Positions 59,530-64,000 of a stretch of DNA of 64,000 bases are shown here, piece by piece (the stretch's first letter is position 1; each line of letters opens with the position of its first letter). The DNA is from SABI01 sp963677695 (lineage in GTDB: Bacteria; Spirochaetota; Spirochaetia; Sphaerochaetales; Sphaerochaetaceae). The notes under the pieces were generated by a model. That model had not been told where the DNA came from, did no database searches, and worked only from the letters and a program-made list of their open reading frames with translations. The stretch is taken from assembly GCA_963677695.2 (NCBI GenBank), contig CAXXUJ010000001.1, positions 558,001-622,000 on the forward strand. Reading direction: 5' to 3'. A program made the translations under genes and the position numbers.

Positions 59530-59578
59530 AGATTCAGAATAGAATGCCGTTTTTCATCTCCTGAACCTCTCTTCTCCC

Positions 59579-60604
59579 TCAGGAAAGCTTCTTCACGCTC
59601 GAGCGGTGAATGAGAGTCCCGCCCAGCAGATTCTTCTGGGAAGGAACGTGACTGTCTGTGTGCCATTCATTGAGGAGGACACGCACCGCCACTCTTCCCA
59701 TTTCCAGCTTCGGAACCGAAAGCGTTGTGAGGGGAGGTGTGAGGAGAGAAGAAACAGGGAGATCGTCAAAGCCTATCACAGAGATATCATCAGGAACCCT
59801 GAAGCCTTTTTCATGAAGAGCGCGGATAGCGCCGGAGGCGACGGTGTCATTACAGGCGAAAAAAGAGGTGGGAAGAGAATCTTTTCCTCCGTTCTCTAGA
59901 AAGAGACTCACATCTTCGTATGATCCCTGGTGCGTGCTTCTGATGGAAAGAAGAGAGGATTCATCAAGGTTCAGGGAGAGTCTCTCTTGTGAATCCTTGA
60001 AAGCTTTTTCGCGTGCTGCGAAATTGCTGCACCCGGCTGCTGCAAACATGCCGATTGTTCTGTGACCCGATGCAGCAAGGAACCGTACCGCCTCGAACAC
60101 CATCGCTTCATTGTCCATCGTTACAAACGATCCCTTGGCAAAGGGATAATTCGCATCAAGAAAGACATGGGGAGACTTCAGTGAAGAGAAGAGAGAAACC
60201 TCCTCTTCCGATAATTCAGTGGAGAGGAGAATGGCACCGAAGGGACCTGTTGCGTCTTCTATTTCCTGCATGACTTCATGGATATCATTCTGTTCGTAGG
60301 TGGCGACTTCGACTGACATGCCGTACTGCGCAGCTTCCTCCACCACCCCGTCGATATATTCGCTTATGAAACCGGTGTGCCGGTCATTGAGAATACCGCC
60401 ATGGCGGATGATCTTGCAGAACCTGATCACCTCGCGTCCCGCAGCAATACCTGAGCGGGGAACAATTCCATGAGCTGTAAGAATTTTCTGAATACGGGAT
60501 CTGGTTTCCTCCCCCACCCCGGGCTTGTTGTTGAGCACCAGGGATACGGTGGATACCGAAACTCCAGCCAGTTTCGCAATGTCTCTGCTGGTTATCTTAC
60601 CCAT
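59579..60604 (-). CDS. LacI-family transcriptional regulator
   Basis: The 341-residue regulator has an N-terminal HTH (ITSRDIAKLAGVSVSTVSLVL) and hinge, followed by a periplasmic-binding-like effector domain. ATG 60604 follows GGGAG; the longer frame adds eight residues without a ribosome-binding site. It is co-transcribed with dhaL, 39 bp downstream. Matching operators at 61340 and 59509 suggest it controls its own operon and the RraA/DhaK/HpcH operon. Confidence 0.92.
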   Translation of the reverse strand: MGKITSRDIAKLAGVSVSTVSLVLNNKPGVGEETRSRIQKILTAHGIVPRSGIAAGREVIRFCKIIRHGGILNDRHTGFISEYIDGVVEEAAQYGMSVEVATYEQNDIHEVMQEIEDATGPFGAILLSTELSEEEVSLFSSLKSPHVFLDANYPFAKGSFVTMDNEAMVFEAVRFLAASGHRTIGMFAAAGCSNFAAREKAFKDSQERLSLNLDESSLLSIRSTHQGSYEDVSLFLENGGKDSLPTSFFACNDTVASGAIRALHEKGFRVPDDISVIGFDDLPVSSLLTPPLTTLSVPKLEMGRVAVRVLLNEWHTDSHVPSQKNLLGGTLIHRSSVKKLS

Positions 60605-60643
60605 CAGATATCTCCCTGCCGCAGACACTGCGGCACTTCCTGA

Positions 60644-61270
60644 TTATGAAAGACTGCTGAGGCAGGCTTCTGCGAGAATGACGATAGCGGCACTGCCGGG
60701 ATCGGTCATTTCGAGAGTCTTCTCACGAAAGACTGCCGCCTTCCCGTGCTGACTCATCATCCCTTTTTCTGCTTCGATTCCTGCATGAGCGCCCTCTACT
60801 GCTGCAGAAAGCATTCCTTCAATATCATTTCCTTCATAGGCATCCATCGCTTCGACCATGGGATACAAAATATCAACGATCGTCTTATCACCCCGTTTCG
60901 CCTTACCCCGGTCCATCACTCCCTGAAGGAAGCCTTCAAAGAAACTCTTGAAGTCAACTGCCTCGAGAAAATCTTTTCCCGCTATCACCTTTCCCCCCTT
61001 CATCAGACCGGTACCCATCAGGGTCCCCATCGTAGAGGGTGCAACCTTTACAATCTGCATGCCGCAGCGCATCAGAAGATCTCCGGGTTTCTGATCACCA
61101 TTCTCCTGAGCAAAGGCATAGGCCGCCTGATACCCCTTCTCCATCGTGATCCCGAGGTCTCCATCACCGATAGCACTGTCAAGATCGATAAGGTATCCTC
61201 TCTTCTGGCTCATCGCCTCTGCAACAGAGCCGAGCATCTGTACAACCCCCGAAGTTTCCATTCTCTCCAT
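60644..61270 (-). CDS. dhaL: Dihydroxyacetone-kinase-like subunit DhaL
   Basis: The 208-residue helical protein has LIDLDSAIGDGDLGITMEKG, with aspartates that hold Mg-ADP, APSTMGTLMGTGLMKGGK and DPGSAAIVILAEA. It is the nucleotide-binding subunit of DhaK-type kinases. ATG 61270 follows GGAGGAG; upstream ATGs lack a site. Its operon mate is the LacI regulator, while DhaK is in the neighbouring operon. Confidence 0.92.
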   Translation of the reverse strand: MERMETSGVVQMLGSVAEAMSQKRGYLIDLDSAIGDGDLGITMEKGYQAAYAFAQENGDQKPGDLLMRCGMQIVKVAPSTMGTLMGTGLMKGGKVIAGKDFLEAVDFKSFFEGFLQGVMDRGKAKRGDKTIVDILYPMVEAMDAYEGNDIEGMLSAAVEGAHAGIEAEKGMMSQHGKAAVFREKTLEMTDPGSAAIVILAEACLSSLS

Positions 61271-61339
61271 AGCGACACTCCTCCTTTCATTCAGATTGTC
61301 CGACCTCAGTATATGACACAGAATTCGCATTCACAAGAA

Positions 61340-61362
61340 ATTTATTAAATTATTTAGTAAAT
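61340..61362. promoter_or_regulatory. Paired ATTTA-N-TAAAT operator upstream of dhaL-lacI
   Basis: Two 11-bp palindromes, ATTTATTAAAT (61340-61350) and ATTTAGTAAAT (61352-61362), are separated by one base. The site lies 70 bp upstream of the dhaL start and matches the site at 59509. Confidence 0.6.
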
Positions 61363-61438
61363 TGAATAGAATAAAGTCGTCACATGGTAATGGAATGTCG
61401 TGTTGAGAATCTTTATCCATGCAAGTAATGAACAATTT

Positions 61439-62263
61439 TTATAGGAAAATCTCATACCCGTAATCTGCAGGTCGCTTTTGGAAGAGTCCCAACAGTCTGA
61501 TGAAAGAATCCTCATCAATCAGGTCGTCCTCAAAATTCCGCAGTATGGTCTCAATAGCCCTCGGGGAAGAACCGACGGTCATTGTCGCAATATTCAGTTT
61601 TAGAAACACATCGCCCTGTGTTGATCTGCCGATCCTGCCATATTCGCCTTCCGGGTCACGTTCGTCTATCGCATAGAGTTCTTCGTACTGTTCTTCCGTT
61701 ATCGTCTTAATCTCCCAGAGGCGCTTTACTATCGAACGGAAAGGAAGCCACCAGGAACAATGGAGTCTCGCAATGAAACGAAGTAAAACTTTCGTCTGAA
61801 CTGTTTCAAGTGAGTGGGATTTGAATTCTTCGAAGACACGGCGTTTCAACATTTCATCGGGGAGAAGGAACTCGGCTGCAAACAAATTCGCCTTGGCTTC
61901 TATAACATCACGTTCCTCAGCATCCTGCCGACTCAGATGGGAACCGGTTTTAGTAAAGAAATGAAATAGTTCGTGAGCAATCGCAAAAACCTGTTTATCA
62001 AAAAAATCAGCAGTATTGAGCCCTATGAACACAAGACTCTCACCGCCTTCTTCAGAGCATAGAATTACTGCAGAGAAAGCCGGATTGCTTTGTTCTGCTA
62101 CTATTGGGAGCTCAAGGAGGATGATACCAAGTTTATCTAAAATTGTACCTAAATCATTCGCAACCGGGGGATCAGCGGAGAAACCGAATTCGAATCGTTT
62201 ATCTCTAGCTAGCTTCCTGATCGATTCCAGGTCCTGGGTACTAAGCTTGATTTTCCGATACAT
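61439..62263 (-). CDS. ImmA/IrrE-type metallopeptidase
   Basis: The 274-residue protein carries the zinc motif HELFH at 97-101 and a downstream EAKANLFAAEFLLP, the ImmA/IrrE (COG2856) signature. Such peptidases cleave a partner XRE repressor in response to stress or mobile-element signals, or serve as toxin-antitoxin components. It overlaps the XRE gene by 23 bp, which supports a functional pair. Confidence 0.88.
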   Translation of the reverse strand: MYRKIKLSTQDLESIRKLARDKRFEFGFSADPPVANDLGTILDKLGIILLELPIVAEQSNPAFSAVILCSEEGGESLVFIGLNTADFFDKQVFAIAHELFHFFTKTGSHLSRQDAEERDVIEAKANLFAAEFLLPDEMLKRRVFEEFKSHSLETVQTKVLLRFIARLHCSWWLPFRSIVKRLWEIKTITEEQYEELYAIDERDPEGEYGRIGRSTQGDVFLKLNIATMTVGSSPRAIETILRNFEDDLIDEDSFIRLLGLFQKRPADYGYEIFL

Positions 62264-62606
62264 GCTCGAATTTTCTCCTCAACAGGATCTGCTGACGCAA
62301 CACAAACATCATACCGAGCAGCGTATCAACCCCTTCCTTCTCAGCTTCACTCATGCTTTCGCTGCGAAGAGCGATAAAAGACTGAGGCTGTTCCTTCTCC
62401 ACGAACATGTCTGTAATGTCGAACCCAAGAGCATCTGACAAAGCTTGAAGCTGTACTATGGAGGGGATGAAATCTTCCCTTTCAATCCGTCCGATCATGA
62501 TTCTATGAAGCCCAGTGCGGTCACCAAGCTCTGCCTGGGTCATATTCATGCTTCTTCGCAGTTCTGATACTGCCTTAGACAGTTTAACTGCGGATAATAT
62601 TTTCAT
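62241..62606 (-). CDS. XRE-family HTH regulator, partner of the ImmA-like peptidase
   Basis: The 121-residue protein has a Cro/C1-type HTH near residues 8-62 (MTQAELGDRTGLHRIMIGRI) and a helical tail. AAAGGAGG precedes ATG. It is the first gene of an XRE/ImmA pair, probably autorepressed through the repeats at 62667-62708, with a TATAAT at 62628-62633. Confidence 0.88.
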   Translation of the reverse strand: MKILSAVKLSKAVSELRRSMNMTQAELGDRTGLHRIMIGRIEREDFIPSIVQLQALSDALGFDITDMFVEKEQPQSFIALRSESMSEAEKEGVDTLLGMMFVLRQQILLRRKFEHVSENQA

Positions 62607-62666
62607 CCGCTGGCCTCCTTTGATTACATTATACTCTATGTTATGCTGAAATGTAATTTATATTTT

Positions 62667-62708
62667 CATAATACGCAATACAATCATAATATACGCATAA
62701 CATGTTAT
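62667..62708. promoter_or_regulatory. Probable operator of the XRE/ImmA pair
   Basis: CATAATACGCA (62667-62677) recurs as CATAATATACGCA (62685-62697), and a perfect palindrome ATAACATGTTAT follows (62697-62708). The array lies 60-100 bp upstream of the XRE start. Confidence 0.5.
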
Positions 62709-62923
62709 TCAATATTTCATTCTTGCCAGCACAAGAAATACGTAACAAACGGCAACTGATCACAATGAGAAAGGAATCCGGAGTGGAGATCTACATCCAC
62801 TCAGTGCGGGAACATACATCCAGGCCGGGGAAACATGGACACAAACGGGTGTTAGAAGAGATAGGAATGGCCGGATTTCCCAAGGAGAACCCGGCCGAAT
62901 ATTACATAGATCAGGAGAAGATA
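62709..62923. other. Intergenic, no convincing gene
   Basis: A 77-codon open frame starts at 62702, runs through here and ends inside the aminotransferase gene. It has no ribosome-binding site and no recognisable domain, so I do not call it. GGCCGG (62869) and CCGGCC (62891) may form a terminator stem for the aminotransferase. Confidence 0.35.
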
Positions 62924-64000
62924 TCAAAGCAGTGAATCAGTGTACTTCAGCCCCACTTCAAGCTTCTCAAGCGCTTCATCGATTTCTTCCTTTGTAATAC
63001 ACAGGGGAGGAGAGATGAAGATGAAATCCCACTTACAGAAGGTGTAGAGTCCTTCAGCGTAGAGAATCTTCATCAGAGGACCGGCTACATTCTGAATCGC
63101 GTTGTTGTACCCTGCAAGGGGTTCCTTTGTCTCTCGGTTCTTTGTCAGTTCGACGCATGCCCATAGTCCCTGGCAGCGCACATCGCCGATCGAGGGGTGT
63201 CGTTCTTTGAGTTCAAGGAGTTTTTCCTCGAGGTAGAAACCAAGCTTCTCAGAGTTCTCAATCAGCTCCTCCTCCTTGTACACTTCAATATTGGCAATAC
63301 CGGTGGCACAGGCCAGGGCATGTCCGCCGTTGGTCAGGCCTCCCATGAAGGGGTGGTCCCAGAAGTAGTCCCAGATCTTCTTCGTCCAGATCATACAGCC
63401 GAGAGGGACATACCCGCTGGTGACGCCCTTGGCGGTCGTCATGATGTCGGGAACGACATCGAAGTGTTCCATACAGAACCACTTTCCGCTTCGCCCCCAG
63501 CCCGACATCGTTTCATCGGCTACGAGGAGGATACCGTGTTCGTCACAGATATCTCTGAGTCCCTGCACATAGCTCTTGGGAGGGATGATGATTCCATTCG
63601 TACCGACGATCGGTTCCATGAAGATAGCTGCGATTGTGTGGGGACCGTCGATCATGATCTGGGTCCTCAGCAGTTCAAGGGCCTTCTGTCCAGACTCTTC
63701 AGCTGTCTTTGAACCGAAGGGACAGTTATAGGGATAGGGACCGAAGTACTTCACCGCACCGGGCATACCGGGTTCAGCGGCCCAGCGACGGGGGTCGCCT
63801 GTCAGGCTGATGGCACCGGCTGTCGCCCCATGGTAGCCTCTCCACCGTGAATATATCTTGTGCCGTCCTGTGTAGGCACGGGCGGTCTTGATAGCGTTCT
63901 CGACTGCTTCGGCTCCCCCGTTGGTGTAGAACACGTAATCGAGGTCACCGGGAGTCACTTCGCTGATCATCTTGCTCAAACGCGCTTTCGCTTCGGTACC
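62924..64000 (-). CDS. Class III pyridoxal-phosphate aminotransferase (partial, 5' end outside window)
   Basis: The frame is open to the window edge and reads GTEAKARLSKMISEVTPGDL there, so the gene begins beyond 64000. About 358 residues are visible. They contain NGGAEAVENAIK, WRGYHGATAGA, EPIVGTNGIIIPP, LLVADETMSGWGR (PLP Asp) and TTAKGVTSGYVPLG with the Schiff-base lysine. The sequence style resembles omega-amino acid:pyruvate or taurine:pyruvate transaminases; the amine donor cannot be fixed from sequence alone. Confidence 0.88.
   Translation of the reverse strand, partial: GTEAKARLSKMISEVTPGDLDYVFYTNGGAEAVENAIKTARAYTGRHKIYSRWRGYHGATAGAISLTGDPRRWAAEPGMPGAVKYFGPYPYNCPFGSKTAEESGQKALELLRTQIMIDGPHTIAAIFMEPIVGTNGIIIPPKSYVQGLRDICDEHGILLVADETMSGWGRSGKWFCMEHFDVVPDIMTTAKGVTSGYVPLGCMIWTKKIWDYFWDHPFMGGLTNGGHALACATGIANIEVYKEEELIENSEKLGFYLEEKLLELKERHPSIGDVRCQGLWACVELTKNRETKEPLAGYNNAIQNVAGPLMKILYAEGLYTFCKWDFIFISPPLCITKEEIDEALEKLEVGLKYTDSLL

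Noticed and set aside
62702..62935. 77-codon open frame between XRE and aminotransferase genes
   Set aside because: No ribosome-binding site, no recognisable motif and it ends inside the convergent aminotransferase gene.
1..64000. CRISPR arrays, transposases, prophage, rRNA or tRNA genes
   Set aside because: Looked for regular repeat-spacer structure, DDE-type proteins, phage structural genes and cloverleaf-like sequence; none was seen by eye.

Overview
This 64 kb window comes from an anaerobic, fermentative bacterium, most likely a spirochaete of the Sphaerochaeta/Treponema kind. That assignment is inferred from three TRAP solute-binding proteins whose signal peptides end in spirochaete-like motifs (FANGEGEQ, FAAGQ, FAQGASEA), from repeated AAA/DUF4143-type ATPases, and from the density of sugar-acid catabolic genes. 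No rRNA, tRNA, CRISPR array or transposase was seen.

Layout. 1-6.4 kb is accessory: a DUF554 tail, a DUF4143 ATPase (A), an ADP-ribosyltransferase-like protein, a VapBC-type toxin-antitoxin pair, a graveyard holding the 5' remnant of another ATPase, a class II aldolase, ATPase B and a cupin. 6.5-12.8 kb is a LytS/YesN-type two-component system followed by TRAP operon 1. 13-16 kb is TRAP operon 2 (minus strand). 16.4-23.1 kb holds a HIT protein, ATPase C, a large hybrid histidine kinase and ATPase D. 23.2-29.7 kb is a GntR / PotD-PotB-PotC-PotA-like ABC importer / PfkB kinase / ADP-ribosylglycohydrolase operon. 29.7-35 kb has a LysR-controlled crotonase and thioesterase, exonuclease III, a LysE exporter with divergent Lrp, and a HepT/MntA toxin-antitoxin pair.

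35-61.3 kb is a sugar-acid catabolic island: KDG kinase and KDPG aldolase with an SDR; a transaldolase-like protein with an SDR; a CoA-acylating aldehyde dehydrogenase with a succinyl-CoA-synthetase-like ligase; a DapA-family aldolase with TRAP operon 3, a hydroxyacid dehydrogenase and an SDR; two FadR-type GntR regulators; a TalC-type transaldolase; two zinc dehydrogenases, an SDR and a LarA-type racemase; then a LacI-linked RraA / DhaK / HpcH / DhaL set. The window ends with an XRE/ImmA pair and a class III aminotransferase cut by the edge.

How the genes fit together. A 19-bp operator, TGGT-N11-ACCA, recurs at four promoters (TRAP operon 2, the KDG/transaldolase divergent promoter, the aldehyde dehydrogenase/CoA ligase operon, and talC), almost always just downstream of the -10 box. 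This ties uptake, aldol cleavage and an ATP-yielding aldehyde-to-acid branch into one apparent regulon. A second operator built from ATTTA-N-TAAAT units links the two LacI-associated operons. All three TRAP operons carry a hairpin directly after the solute-binding-protein gene.

The most unusual signal is that each of the four AAA ATPase genes has its own, sequence-unrelated large palindrome at its promoter, and three of the four appear to be leaderless. Two other genes (the LytS-type kinase and the second FadR-type regulator) have well-placed promoters and ribosome-binding sites but only ATC where the start codon should be.
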